Shown here piece by piece: positions 45,561 to 58,458 of a stretch of 64,000 nucleotides of DNA (its first letter is position 1; the number at the start of each line of letters is the position of its first letter). The DNA is taken from assembly GCA_031308135.1 (NCBI GenBank), contig JAHLJT010009419.1, positions 60,248,768 to 60,312,767 on the forward strand. Direction: 5' to 3'. A model generated the notes under the pieces. It was not told where the DNA came from, ran no database searches, and saw only the letters and a program-made list of their open reading frames with translations. This DNA is from Acheta domesticus (taxonomy: Eukaryota; Arthropoda; Insecta; Orthoptera; Gryllidae). The position numbers and the translations under genes were made by a program.

Positions 45561-46915
45561 CCACCGCCTCTTTACGTTTCCCCTGAATGGCAATCAACGT
45601 TGCTCATCATTCCCCCCTCCACAACTCTTGCACTCGGCATTCAAAAACGTGTTTTCGTTTTGCGTGCATTTTGCATTTTGGTTTTGTTCTACCGTGCGAC
45701 ATAGTGATTTTTTTCACATTTTTGCGTTCGACTGTGTCTAGTGAATTGGCATCGTGTGTAGCTGTAATGGCAATGTATAGCAAATTTTATTTTCTTTCGT
45801 GGCCGAATATTAGATTCGACCACGTGTTTTCAGGAATCGATTTTTCCGCAGACCATTTTCGCTCACTGTGGGAGGACTGTGGGACGTCCTTCTCGCCATT
45901 TTTCCGTCGTTAGGTGTGTATTTCCTAGTTAGCATTTGACGTAAGTATATTTTTCTGTACTAATGCTATTTCAAAACATAGTAGTAGCGATAAACGTAGT
46001 GCAGTTTTCGTATGCGTAACGTTGCAATATTCTCGTAAATAAAAGCAATCATAAATCACTCTTTTATTCATTTTCAGAATTGTATTACCATTAAAGAGGA
46101 TAGAGTCGTTTTCATAATTAATGTGTTCGCTGAATGTGGTGTGAAACCTAATAACATTGTTTGTGAGGTCCATGATTCATATATGTTTTCATGGGTAATT
46201 ATCCATCGCAGAAGCAAAATTAACCATCAAAGCACAGGAGTACTATATATAACTGTTCTCCCATAATAAAAATAACTTCTTTCTTTTTTAAAATATGTGT
46301 ATCATTACGTTCTAATGTAAAAATTTTAAACAATAATAATAATAATATAAATATAATATATTTTTAAACAATTTAATAATAATAATACGATGTTAAACGC
46401 ATTTTAATTATACAACAAATATTAAAGGCACATACTAATTCAAGAAGAAGGAATATTAATACTTAGATCACTATTTTCATTTTCTTGTAACAATTTCACA
46501 CATAATACAGAAAACAATTACCTTGTCTTTGGGATCGTAACTGTGTAGCGTCAATTGTAAAAAACTTAAAATTAATATGTAAACAATTACGTAATTTTAA
46601 ATATGAATTGGTAAATTCTAAAGAAACAAAATAATGTAAATAACAAGATATTTTATTAGTCTAGTGAATTATTTGTAATTTTTGTTTGTGTATAGCGATC
46701 TTTCTTTCGATTGTAGGGGAAAGGGACCTAACTGAGTTCACAACAGAGCAAAATTACTCACCCAATTTTCCGGTTAAATAAGTTGGATCTTTCTGGAGAG
46801 TCACTTAATGGAAAAAAAAAAACTTCTCCATTGGAGTAAAAAAAAACTTATATTTGGACTCTCGAAAAATAAAAATGTAAAGTACGTGTGTTCTCTTCAC
46901 TTAGGTCCCTTTAGC
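45561..46915. other. AT-rich stretch, nothing supported
   Basis: AT-rich with AATAAT runs near 46330-46390. A 108-codon frame at 45587-45913 has no domain. Confidence 0.45.
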
Positions 46916-47225
46916 ACGGCTTAACACTGCTTCTAAGGCCGGCGCCAGCCTCGTTCCGCCGCGTAGTTTTGCCTGCTGGAGTAGACAAGGACTGAGCTCT
47001 GCTGGTCGCGATGCGCGGCTATCACACATCCCATTCTGCCGGCGGCAGCTCCGGTAAGTTGGCGAGCCTGCTGCGGCTGCCCGCTGCGCCCACCGCCCAC
47101 CGCCCCCCGGCGCCCACGACCGCCGCCCCCGCCCGCGCCCACGCTCGCGCCGCAACCTCGGCCGGGCGAGCAAAGTGAGTTGTAGCGGTTCCAGACAGCA
47201 TGTGGTAGTGGCTGCCTGCCAAGGA
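46916..47225. other. CpG-rich patch containing a candidate exon
   Basis: CpG-dense (GGCCGGCGCCAGCC, CGCCCACCGCCCACC, GCCCGCGCCCACGCTCGCG) with open frames on both strands. The 127-codon minus frame is Arg/Gly/Ala-rich and unconvincing. Confidence 0.4.
47011..47053 (+). CDS. Candidate short first exon of an unrecognised gene
   Basis: An ATG at 47011 (context TCGCGATGC) opens MRGYHTSHSAGGSS plus one base, ended by CCG|GTAAGT, a strong donor at 47054. A different frame is open through the whole patch from about 46935 to the same donor, so an exon without this ATG is equally possible. The sequence downstream of the donor remains CpG-rich. No downstream exon was identified. Evidence is limited to the donor and the island. 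Confidence 0.15.
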
Positions 47226-49992
47226 AACACAGATGCTATTAATTGAATAAGCCCCATGAAATTGAAAAAAAGATTTTTTCCCATATCAACCAGAAGGGTC
47301 TATTATTGTAGAAAGAAGGACGTTATTGGAAAATTAGGTTCCTCAAAATTGGGCTCCTCCACCTTATATTAATCTGTAACAGTTACAACACCCACATGGC
47401 ATGACGAGATGAACCGATCATCTCGACATCCTGAGTTAAAAAAAAGTGTCTTGAATAAAAATTGGGTGAAATTTTATAAATCTGTTAAAAGATTTAATAA
47501 AATATAACAAGAAAATACTTTTTTGATTAATTTTAATATGTTTCTAATTTGAAGTTAATAATCATTCTAGTGTTGCGAGAAAGTTCGTTTCTCTTCAACC
47601 CTTTCGCCATTGTTCGCTTTTTTCATAGATGAGGGAACGTCTTCTACCCGTAAAAGCGAACTTTGTTTTTGAATGGCTCCAACTAATTTCAAATGCCGAT
47701 CAGCGCGCTGATTGCGAAGTGTGTACTATAAGAACAATAATTACATGATTAGTGTAAAAAAAGTGCAACATGCCGAAACCAGAATAGGTAGAAGGCCTGG
47801 CTCAAAAAAATAACTGCTGACACGGACAACAAGCAGGTAAATAAATGTGAATTCAAGGATAATGAAAATTAATTTTGTGACTCGCAATAGTAATAAAGTA
47901 TATTTTTCTGGTTCAATGTTGAGTTTTCTGACAATGTATTTAACACATAACACGATAGGTAAATGTTTCTTTCAATAATACTTTTTTATAATAATGGTGT
48001 TAATATAAATGTCCATATCAACCTTTTACACAATAATTATCTTATATATGTCTATTAGTACAAACATGAAGTTACCACAAAACTTTGCAAATGTTTTAAT
48101 AAACTGTCGAAATTTAGTAATCTATGATTTTTATATTTTTAAATTATTACTCTAAAGAAGAAAATTATTTCATGAGCAGAATGTAATTTAATAATATAAC
48201 ATTAATTATAGATTAACAAACTTATCTCTACTTTTACTTGTTAACATTAGTACACACTTCTCAGTATATTTTGTTTCTCTCCTTTTCAAAATTCATCTAC
48301 TAAAATACATTATTTAATATAGGAAGTATTGGAACTCCACAGGGTCCGTAACTCAAGGAAGGAAAAGTTCGTGTTCTCGAATATTTTGACATGTCGATTT
48401 TCGAGTAAGTAAAAATGAAATTTTATATTTTGTTATGTGAAATGCCAAATTTATTGTTATATTTTTCTTCTGCACGCGACTTACACAATTAAATGCATAT
48501 CAATTTGCACAGTGGATTCTTTTACTTTATGTAATATTTTATAATGTGGTAGATATACTTTTGTCTTCAACGCTTTCTCGACTTTGGAGGATGAAAACAA
48601 TAGTAAGTGAGACTTTTCGTTATAACTTGAATGTTGGCTAAGCTAGAGAATCAGAATTCAACCTTCCTTATAAAATTATGATGATCCTGACTATTGTACT
48701 GTTTGTAAATGCATCTCGAATTTCGATGTCTCCCGTTAAATCAGATCAATCACTTTAATCAACATCGTCAAAATTAACGCCATATTTTAGAATGTATTAA
48801 GTATTCATTTCACGTAATAGATGGATTTTAATGGGACCCAAGATTTTGAAAAAGTAGACCAATGAAAATATGTTTTAGCTTCTCTGATTTACAGACTTAG
48901 GTGGTAATTTCATACTTTTTCTCTGTACACACAACACTGGGTATTATTTAAATTTTACTTTCAACTCAAACTTACTGATTATTTGTCGAACAAACACGTT
49001 TTATATTCCACGATTTGCATTAAATGTTTCCTTGGTGGCAGTTAATATTTTGCAGTAGTTATTTTGTGATACTTCAAAACATTTTGCGTTTGACGCCCGC
49101 ATTAATTATGAGCTACTCAAAATTAGTAAAGAATAATGTGAGAGATAATGCACAAATATTCCCATAGTATACATATTTGATTTGTATAATAAAACTTTGA
49201 TTATAATGTAGAAACCCGATAACAGCAAATTGCTTGTGTACGTTCATGGCAGATTATACGAAACATTTCTAAAACGTCGTAAATGTTATTATGCTATAGA
49301 AATACACCGATTATCTGACTAGTAATTTTTATACGATTTTCATTCTTTTATTTGACGAATTGTTAAATTACTCTTTGTAAGTCCGCTAGTTAGTCCTCAT
49401 TGTAAACAAGTAATTTCATCAATGATGAAAGAATGAGATTTATTCAATAATTTCGTCATTAATATGCTTCCTACATTATGCATATAGGAGAAACGTTTAG
49501 GTTGAATAATATTCTTGTAAAAATGTAAACTTTTAATGTAACAAAATGTTCTTAAAAGAATCTGTGACTAGAAGTATGTATTGTATTTACATACATACAA
49601 ATTTTCTTCAGTCAATGGGAATGTTTGTGCCATTCCATTTGTTAAATTAGAAACTAATTTGTAGAATATAATAGAGATAAAAACTATATTCCAAGTAGTT
49701 ACTAAATTATCAGTAGTTAGAACACATGTAGGTTCTTAGATAGCACATTTTAGAATGACATGTTAAATCTGATAATTTTGTGTGTGTGATTGTTTTACTT
49801 ACAGGATAAACACTGTTGTCTCGAGGAAAACAGACAAGGACATACAACTGCAGCTGAAATTTTAGAATTATATTGTTCTTTCAGTATTTAGATCTGATCG
49901 TATGTTTTTGAAATACTATCCCCTTTCTGCTCGGGAGCTGCGCTCGGACCCTTTGAACTGTCAGGGTTTTGAAAGGCTGAGTAGAAAAGACG
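47226..49992. other. AT-rich 2.8-kb stretch, nothing supported
   Basis: Very AT-rich, with no open frames above 70 codons and no recognised repeats. Confidence 0.5.
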
Positions 49993-50133
49993 CTTTCACG
50001 ATTACATTACAATAGGATTTCTTGCGACAGGTTTCCTTTATTCTGTGAAACAAAGACTGAGGGAATTCTCATTGTTCATTAGTGCCATGAGAATTCTCAT
50101 AAACACCAAGAACAGCAGATATCAAATGTTAAG
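49993..50133. repeat. Dispersed repeat D, copy 2
   Basis: Same block order as 42596-42740: CACGATTACATTACAATAGG at 49997, TTTCTTGCGACAGGTTTCCT near 50019, CAGATATCAAAT near 50117. Same orientation as copy 1. Confidence 0.65.
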
Positions 50134-52360
50134 TTCATTAATTAGAATACACCATTATTTTGATTAATCAACTCTTCAAAATGATATTTTTAGGTAAATA
50201 AAAATATGTGAGAATGATAGCAAATTTTTGAAAATTGAATTATTTTCCAGCAGAAGTCACAAATTTTAATTCATATTTTATAACATTTTCTTGATTTTAT
50301 CACTATTAATAAAATGCATTTTCTTGCAATTTTTCGATCTCACTACTAAAGCGATTGTTTTAAATTGCAAAAGTATTAATTCTTTTGAAGAAAAACAATA
50401 CGGAGTAGAAATATATTTTTCGATTTGTTGTAAGAAATTTATATTCATACTGATACAGGAATTGTAAAATTGTTACCCTAGAAAAATTATTATGTAACTT
50501 CGAGCGGTACACAGTAAAAAAAATACTCCAAATAGCTCAGTTGCATGTTATCACGACAAAATAGAAAAAGTGTGATGGAGTGTATAAGTTCTACTTGTGA
50601 GGTATCACATTAAAGCGCTATTTAAAAATAACTTCTCATGATGACACGTGAACACAAACTTTTCAGGATTGAAAATAGAAATTTGTTACTTTGAACAGTC
50701 TACTTTTTTGCCGTAATTAATTGCCTGCTCGACCGAGCAAGGTGCCCTGAAAAGGAAGCAACGGTTTTTGTGTTGCGACAGTTTTTCAAAGAAGATATTG
50801 CAGCAGGGTAAGGAATAAAAAGAGCGCGCCTTTGCCTACACGCCCGTTACAACGCCAGCGCCCCGACGCCGGGCGAAGCGAGGGTCGTTTGGCGGCAGAT
50901 GTTCCGCGGAAGGGGTGTGGCAGGCCATGGTACGGCCGCAGTGGGCCGAAACGTCGGAAGGCATATTTCGGATTTTTAGATTATGCCCGTTTTACAATCC
51001 CACCGTACAAATGTTTGCACACTTAAAATGAAACATCTACACTGGAAGTTCCTGAATAAATTTTAAAATGTTCTAGAATAAGAATTCATCCACGATGATC
51101 ACTTTTGATCAATGAATATGTGCTGAATATTTTTATTTAATGAAGTTAAACATGTCTCATAGGTCATCATCAGCCTCGAAAGGATTAGACTTTTCAATCT
51201 GTTCCAATTCCTAAAGTTGCTCATTCCATCTTCTTAGAGGTCTTCCCATGTTTCTTCTTCTTTCTCTTGGCTTATAATTCAAAGCCATTCTAGTTATTAT
51301 CTCTTTAGTCATTCTCAGAATTTGGTTATCCCATTTTACTCTAGACTGTCGAATAATTTCATTTACACTTACAATGTTTCATTCTGAACTAATTTCTTCT
51401 TTTTTAAAGTGTTCAGAAAGTGTGTATCTAGTTGTACGAGAAATTTATCTTCTGCCGATTCAATTCGAACACATGTGACATTTGCTCCTTAATTCTTGGC
51501 GTCTCCTGCCCGGCGGCTCCGGCTCAAGCGCCGGTGTTTAGCTGATAAGAGTACACGAAACCTCTTTAGCTGCTTTAGAACGTGACCAGAGAAACACCGG
51601 TGCATGCGGAGTTGCCTAAAGCAGGGGCAAATGTTAGATCTGTAGCTTAGTCACAAGAAATGCCCCAACACATATTCAAGGGCCAAATTTATGATGTATT
51701 CCTCTAAATGGTCTGGAAGTTGATTCTAAGTATATTTTTACCCCTTCTAGTTATACCAAATATTTTATGCGTATTAACGCTGCGCTGTAATTGTTGCGTT
51801 TACTGATCATGCCAGAGTGTTTTGGTTTCCACATCAAGCCAGATAACTTAAAATGCATAATGAAACGGAAATAATGAATAATGTGCATAAACGTACGATA
51901 ACTGTAATTAAGTACCAAATGCGAGTGAAAAAGTACGTCGATGTCCAGTATCAGTGATTAAAGGTGTAGGACAAAAAAGTACCAGTGATTCAAGTCGATT
52001 GAAGTATTAGTGTAAAGGATATTACTGTAGAGTTTCCGTTCTTCTGGCCTCTGCTATTTCATAATTCCCTCACTTAAATTTTTGTAACTCCTGGAAACAC
52101 AGATTCGTTTTTTGAGGAAATTTATAGCAGCCACAGTAGTGTAAGTTCCCATCTTACCTTGTATGTCCTACATTCAAACCCTTACAATTGTAAGAGACAT
52201 ACACTCTAAACCTATCCTCATTGTTGGTGTTATGTTTGGAGAATTGGAAGTTTGTTTCTCTTTACAATCTTTATTATTTCTCTTTATTCAAACCAACATA
52301 GTACATATGTGAAAACTCTCAACTCAACAAAACTTCTTCCGAAACAATACTTTTTCTATA
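50134..52360. other. AT-rich stretch with one small GC-rich patch
   Basis: The patch at about 50825-50965 (CAGCGCCCCGACGCCGGGCG, CATGGTACGGCCGCAG) has a 64-codon plus frame without a domain. The rest is AT-rich and unassigned. Confidence 0.45.
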
Positions 52361-52662
52361 GCTTAACGGCGTGACGGGTCCCTCGTCACACGAGGCCGGT
52401 GCCTCTGGCCGCCAGGGAGCGGAGGCCCTACGTTGCAGAACTCGTCCGCCCAGCCATCACCGACGGCTGCCGTTGCCAAGTCAGGCCGTCGCCGTTGTGG
52501 GAGGGTGATACTCCCACTCCCACCGGGTCCTCGGCTCGGTTCGTGCGTGGGCCCCACCAAGACCCACCGTTCGTTCAGACTCGCGACGCCTCTCTCCGAG
52601 CGATCCCGCAGCCTCCTCTCAGACGACCCCTTTCCGCAGACTGGGCCCGTCTCCGGTCACTA
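52361..52662. other. CpG-rich patch next to MITE P2
   Basis: GC-rich, CpG-containing sequence with frames on both strands (121 and 106 plus, 65 minus). The plus frames run unbroken into the MITE, which argues that they are accidental. A similar GC-rich patch follows the MITE at 53010-53120, so the MITE sits inside one GC-rich island. Confidence 0.35.
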
Positions 52663-52904
52663 TACTGTGACTTCTCTAACTTTGCCACTCAAATCCCATC
52701 TTTGCGATGGAATATCACACGGCATTTCGCGTCTATCTCGGTCTTGCCGGTAGAAGTCGTATGATCACAAGCACTGCTTGATACGGTCGCAATCATGCGA
52801 AATCTAGCGGAACGACTGAGGAAGATGCGAAATACCGTGACATATTCCATCGCGAAGATGGGACTTGAGTGGCCCTGAGGGGCAAAATTAGAAAAATCGC
52901 AGTA
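52663..52904. mobile_element. Near-palindromic MITE P2 with TA target sites (Tc1/mariner-type)
   Basis: The 238-bp element at 52665-52902 is flanked by TA. The left arm CTGTGACTTCTCTAACTTTG and right arm CAAAATTAGAAAAATCGCAG are inverted repeats. Inner blocks also pair, for example TGCGATGGAATATCACACGG (left) against CCGTGACATATTCCATCGCG (right). It shares the same central block with P1 (GATCACAAGCACTGCTTGAT). It encodes no protein. The long hairpin is a plausible small-RNA source. Confidence 0.82.
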
Positions 52905-53120
52905 TAGACGCTCGTAAAGCGCTCTCGTAACAGACTGGCTACTCGCTTTCGTAGCAGACACGCTGAATGACTCACTTGCTGGCTCCACTGGCTGAGTGCC
53001 CCTGATGCTAGCGGCCACTTCTATACAGTCGGGCGCCGCCGTAGACGCCGACTCGCTCTCCGCCTGCGCGCCAGTGGCGCGTACACTGCTCGCGCCGTTG
53101 CTGCTAGCGGCCCTGCTAGA

Positions 53121-54985
53121 GCACTAGAGTGCACTGCCTTGTCGTGTGTGCACCAATTCAAAATAGGATGCAAAGACACTTCAGTTTGCACTTATACTTT
53201 TGACGCCGTCGGTGAGTTGTAAAACTGGAACATGCAACATGGAAGCAAACGAGTGTAGAAGAGTGCATAATTTTCTTCATTTTATATTGAAACATATGTA
53301 TTTGTACCGAAAATATTTCAAAATATTATTCAGACACAATATTTATTGTCAGTCGAATACGTTGTTAGAATAAAAAAATAATCTGTATGCAAGGAAATGA
53401 AATGTTTTGAATGCAAGGAAATGAACTATTATTTATATTTTGCGTTCTATTATAATATATCACTATTATTTTTATATCTTCTTTATAAAACTACCCATAC
53501 GTTCATACTCATCAAAAAACAGCACCGTATGCACAATCTGATGAACAAGAATATATAAATTGTTTGTTCAAAAACGTTGTCACAACGCAGAAAACACAAA
53601 CGTTTAACAAGTGTCTCAATGTTCTCAAGTGTCTCAATTTTATTCAATGCATACGTTCATTATCCCTCACTGTACCGTGCTGGGGTGCAACTGGGACGGG
53701 TGCAATGCTAATGGCGGTTACACCACGCCGGTGCGTGAAATCCTCGGCGCGCCATTATCAACGAGACTTTGTCGGTACAAAATATTGAACATTTTCCCAG
53801 ATGAAGTAGGTCGCGGCGAGGCGTTTGCACAGCAAACGTGGATGCGTATGCCGAATCTGTGTACTGTGACATATACCACACATTTGGGAAAGCAGGCGTA
53901 ATCCCAGTGCTGCAGCTCGGAAGTTACCTTCAGATTCCCGAATCAGCGGCCACGCCACGAGCCACGTATTTCTGTACCTCGACTCTCCAATGCGACCAAC
54001 GGGAAACATGATACCACGTCAAAGTGTTATCGCCGATACCTATTCCCTCAGCCGGCAAGTAACATGATTGTGGATAAGCCACCGGCTACGCATTCTAGGC
54101 AGTTGCGCATATACTACATATGTCTGCAGCTAATTTGAAAGCCTGAGTATTGGGGGAGGGGGGCGGAAATGCAGAGAAACATTTCAAAACGTACGCTCTT
54201 ACATGATGCGATATGTGTGACTGTATACATTTTTGAATAATATTTCTAAATTTCGTTAAAATAATTGTTTGTGAGTATGATATAAATTGTATATTAAAAA
54301 TGTGATATCCTATACGTATTCTGTGCTGTCACGCCTCGTTTCCTTGATCGTGCTATTCCGCCGAACTGTCAATAACTAATTCATACCTTGAATAATGAAG
54401 AATGAACTTAGTGTGAAAAGAGATAAAATTCAGTTTTTCTATGACTAAATATTGCAAGATTTAGTGTTACAACATAGGTACGAAAACTTACTTGTTGATA
54501 AAATATTTAAGGTGAATATACAAAAATCACCGATAATGCATGTATTGCAAAAGTCTAAATTGTTAGAAACAAGTATCAAACCTAATTGTAGTTGTAAGAG
54601 TAATTGAGCTGATTAAGCACATTGAAAAGGCAAATTTATTAACAGTTCAAAACTAAGAAAAATAGGCAAATTTTATTAAATTTGAAAACCAGAACAAGGT
54701 GGTTTAAACAATTAAATTGAAACATCCCAAACAGTTAATCTTATATGTAATCAAGAATATATCAGCAAGAATATTTTCCAAGGACCTGAGATTGTCAGAT
54801 TTTGTTGGAGTTGTTATAATATTCGTAACCAATTGACTGATTATCAGGTGGTTTATATACACTTATTACGGCAATTGGGGTTAAGTGGGGAATAGTTATT
54901 AAGACAAAATGGTTTAGTGATAATCAATAAACCGTTTACTTCAATAAAGAAATTAACTTACAAGGAAAAAATCTGCCTTACGAAA
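53121..54985. other. AT-rich stretch, nothing supported
   Basis: Overlapping frames at 53564-54009 on both strands have no domain. The rest is AT-rich. Confidence 0.45.
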
Positions 54986-55739
54986 ACTAGTGGTGCTAAA
55001 ACAGTACGTACTTTTTCGTCCGTATTTTGACGCAAAATTACGCAAAAAGCACTGAAATATGGAAAACTTGTACTTGACGTTATTTTAAAATCTATCTTTA
55101 AGGGACAGATTTCATTCAGGGAAAGAATAGATACAGATCTGTATCTTCAAGATTGTAGTTGTAGGAAGACGCCAAAAAAATTTTGAATTATTGCAAATTT
55201 CTAAAAATCAGGGTTTTTAACGAACACGAGACCCGCACCATTTTCTTAAACGTCCTTTACACAATTCAACAACAAACTTTCATCAAAAACGATGGAGCCA
55301 TTTTTTTGAAAATTTGGAAAATGACCCAGGGTTCCATTTAGTAACCCCCAAAATTAAAATATCGGTTCCTCATTGAAGGGGCCACGACACCAGACAGATC
55401 GATTGGGGAATATCAATTTTGAAGAAAATCGGCTGAACAGTTTAGCCGCTATCGTTGTTCACAGACGAACAGACAGACAGAAGAACAGACGGAAGGACAG
55501 ACAAACGTTTTACCATCATTCGACTTTTCGGCATCAAAGACCCACAAAACATGGATTCTATCTACACCACGTATTAAAGGATTTTTTCTAAATTTAGCAA
55601 CTAGATTTATCCACTTTTTCTTTATCAGCGCTCTGAAATAAGAGTTTTTCTGCCCAAAATTCGCCGTTTTTAGCATTATATAACTTTCTCTCTACTCCGT
55701 AGCGAGAAAATAATTTTCTCTACTCCCATGGGAGAAAAT
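54986..55739 (-). mobile_element. Family H element, short-subfamily copy H9, with a duplicated end
   Basis: On the plus strand it begins ACTAGTGGTGCTAAAACAGT at 54986. It carries one internal GGAGCC core near 55293, a CAGACAGACAGAAGAACAGA-type GTCY tract near 55469-55505, the word ATTATATAACTTTCTC near 55675, and two successive outer half-hairpins. The first ends GCGAGAAAAT at about 55712 and the second GGGAGAAAAT at 55739. The second looks like a tandem duplication of the terminus. Length and TC/GA end motif match H4. Confidence 0.75.
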
Positions 55740-56930
55740 AAAAATTGACTTATGAAGACAAAAATGGATGATTTTACTTAGACATCCCGCCTACTACCCC
55801 TCCATGAGCTGTCTATAATATGATCACGTCTAATAAATTGATATCAAGGATTAAAGTCAGTATCATCTCCACACAACTAAGTCCAAAACACGGTAAGGAT
55901 ATCAAATTGGAAAAGTAATAAAATGTCTGTAATATTTAGCAGTGATGGAATAATTGATCGTCAATAGAAATTGGGAAGCAAAACAGGATCATAATCATGT
56001 CACTGTCTCGGAGAAGCGCCAGAGCCCATATGAGTATATTAGGAACGTTGAACATTGAACATTACTTTCTGGAGCGTGATATTCCTCAATGCCCTGTAAA
56101 ACTGCAAGATTTCTTAATGATTGAAGGTAAGATTTAGATATAATATTGGCAAACTGTAAGACGTTTGTAAATGATGTTGCATGCATAGGTATTTGTAATT
56201 GTTTATCGCTAAAGTTACACTTCAAGGGCTCTAGGCGGCACCAGAAGAAAAGACTAGCATTTCCGCGCCGAGGAGCCGACGACCAAAAGGGTATTATTTC
56301 CGAACTCTTGGAAGTTTTCAAAGGCAGTAAAGTATACATGAGTAATTGTAATAAATGCGTAACTCTTAACCTAGCGTATCAACTTTAAGGTATTTAGTTA
56401 TGTCAGTATTTTCTGTCATCAAAATTCATAGTTTCAATTTGAAGCGGTTAGTTTGGACACATTCATTTCCCATCATTCGAAATTCGTGTTCCATAAAACA
56501 GTGCCGAACCGAAAATTTCCCTGTACCAAAGCGAAAGCCCTGACGAACTACAAAGTGTTAGTTGCACTTGACGTTCAAACATACGACCCTCTCTACACCT
56601 TAATTTCGACCGCATTATCGTGCGATTAGCGCCTGAAATGTCACACGTTAAACCTTATACACAGATTAATTCGCGGGAACATAGTTTCTGCAAGTTAATG
56701 TGGACAAAGCATTCTATCGTGATGTTTTAAGCCTTAGACTATTATTCCCAGAGTACTATTTCTTTAATAATTTGTAAATGACTATTTTCAAATTTATTTT
56801 TGTAGAAATGACATAACCGTAGGGAACTTAAACGTCACCTTATGATTCTCACGGCAATTTTGAATCAGTGTACATTATTCTTGTATAAATTCCATTTAAC
56901 ATTTTTCCATACACATTTTTAAAAAATCGA
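55740..56930. other. AT-rich stretch, nothing supported
   Basis: The 114-codon minus frame (55995-56339) and the 80-codon plus frame overlap and show no domain. Confidence 0.45.
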
Positions 56931-56939
56931 TCGTTCGAA

Positions 56940-57200
56940 ATGTCTGCTTGCGAAAACCACCCAGCGCAGTGTTTGGCCCATTGTGCATCGGCTCGGGGCT
57001 ACAGCCCGCCCTTCACCCCCGCCGCCCCCGCCGCCCGCACCACCCCTGCCGCCTCAGCCACTCGGGGTCAGGGCGTCGCGTCGCTTCGAGCCCCAAAACA
57101 AAGAAAACAGCGGCGGCGCGCTGGACCTGTGACACTCCGAGCGGCAACTCGTGGCTGCACCCTTTTGTTGCCTTGTTTCTTTAAGGCCGTCTCCCTGGCA
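56940..57200. other. CpG-rich patch
   Basis: GC-rich with CCGCC and CGCC runs. Two plus-strand frames (102 and 78 codons) overlap in different phases, and neither shows a domain or a donor site. It could be a 5' exon or promoter but is unsupported. Confidence 0.3.
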
Positions 57201-57343
57201 CGATGTCAGATAGATCAATTGGAGCCCCAACTGAGTATGACCTGCTGACAGATAATTACAATGATTAAAAAAACAACAAAAAAGTATAAATTAATTCTGT
57301 TATAGTAGTATCAATAAGTAGTCGAAATACAAAATAATAATCT

Positions 57344-57345
57344 TT

Positions 57346-57388
<43 letters not shown>

Positions 57389-57395
57389 TAATAAA
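57344..57395. repeat. (AAT)n microsatellite
   Basis: About 14 consecutive AAT units at 57347-57388, with one AAC interruption at the end. Confidence 0.95.
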
Positions 57396-58185
57396 GCAAG
57401 TTATTACTATAATTAACACACGAACTTTCTTGCACAAAGAAGGGACTGCGTCACTCTTGCACTACCTCTCGCCACACTAAGATTTTTTTATTATTTTTCT
57501 TTGTTTCAATCCTTCAATGATCATTCCTTTACAACACCACAGTAGGCTTTAAGTGCATTATTGTGTAAATCAATATTTGCAAAATCCAAGAAGAACTCAT
57601 TACACTGAATAACTACATTTTTCCTATATTGTCGAATTCCTTGAGAAAATAATTTAAAGATTTTTGGTAAACTTTCATTCCATAATCCTTCAGTTTGTGA
57701 ACAAAGTCTTCCTAGTCTCCGTTCTCTGAACACTTAGTTGAATTTTGTGCCTGTGTTCCCCTCTACTAAAGTATGGACTAGGTTTAAATACCCTCTGATT
57801 AATTTCTTTCTAAGATGGACACCGCAATAGGTTGTAGACAAAGGTCAACGTTTTCCTATTGTCCGACTTTTTCGGACTACTCCCACCTATCATTTTTTCA
57901 TTAGCTTTGGAACTACAGTTAATGCCTTACGCTGAATCCGACGCAATTTATGTCGTGTTCACTTTTCATCTCCACGCATAGCAAAGTGCTGACTCATCCT
58001 GTCTTTTCATAGGTTAAACATTACATGCGTTTTCTCAGAAACGGTGTAAAAAGAATCTTTAAATAGTCGTGTATTCCTAAATACACGAGTAATCCGTATT
58101 ATTATTTATAACAACAATTTTTAAAATATTTATGACGAAGTACGCAGAACTCATATTTGTACCAGTTGCCCACTTTTTCTTGATA
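57396..58185. other. AT-rich stretch, nothing supported
   Basis: No recognised repeat or gene. Confidence 0.5.
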
Positions 58186-58320
58186 TTTGGCTTGGTTTGA
58201 TTCAAATTGTTCATAAGTCTACTTGAAATATATCATCGGAGCGTGCTGTGTGAACTATTATTCCTTGTAGTGCCTACGCTCCGACAGTGCGAATAAACCT
58301 TGAATTGAACTGAACTTGCT
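58186..58320 (+). mobile_element. Possible LINE 3'-UTR fragment with hairpin
   Basis: A perfect 9-bp stem TCGGAGCGT (58236-58244) / ACGCTCCGA (58276-58284) is followed by AATAAACCTTGAATTGAACT. That ending resembles the AATAAA-(TTGAA)n tails of some insect non-LTR retrotransposons. No reverse transcriptase is present, and the class is a guess. Confidence 0.25.
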
Positions 58321-58458
58321 CTCTTATAAAATTATATTTTAGATGAGTATGAAAACTTTTCTTATGTAGTGAAAATTGGGAGATGATAAGCAAGACGAAG
58401 CCAAAGTTGAAAACTGAAGATATGAAGTTCTGGTCGAGACTTTGCTGATTAACGGGAA

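Noticed and set aside
52399..52764. 121-codon open frame
   Set aside because: It crosses the boundary from a GC-rich patch into MITE P2 without a break in frame, which indicates chance openness.
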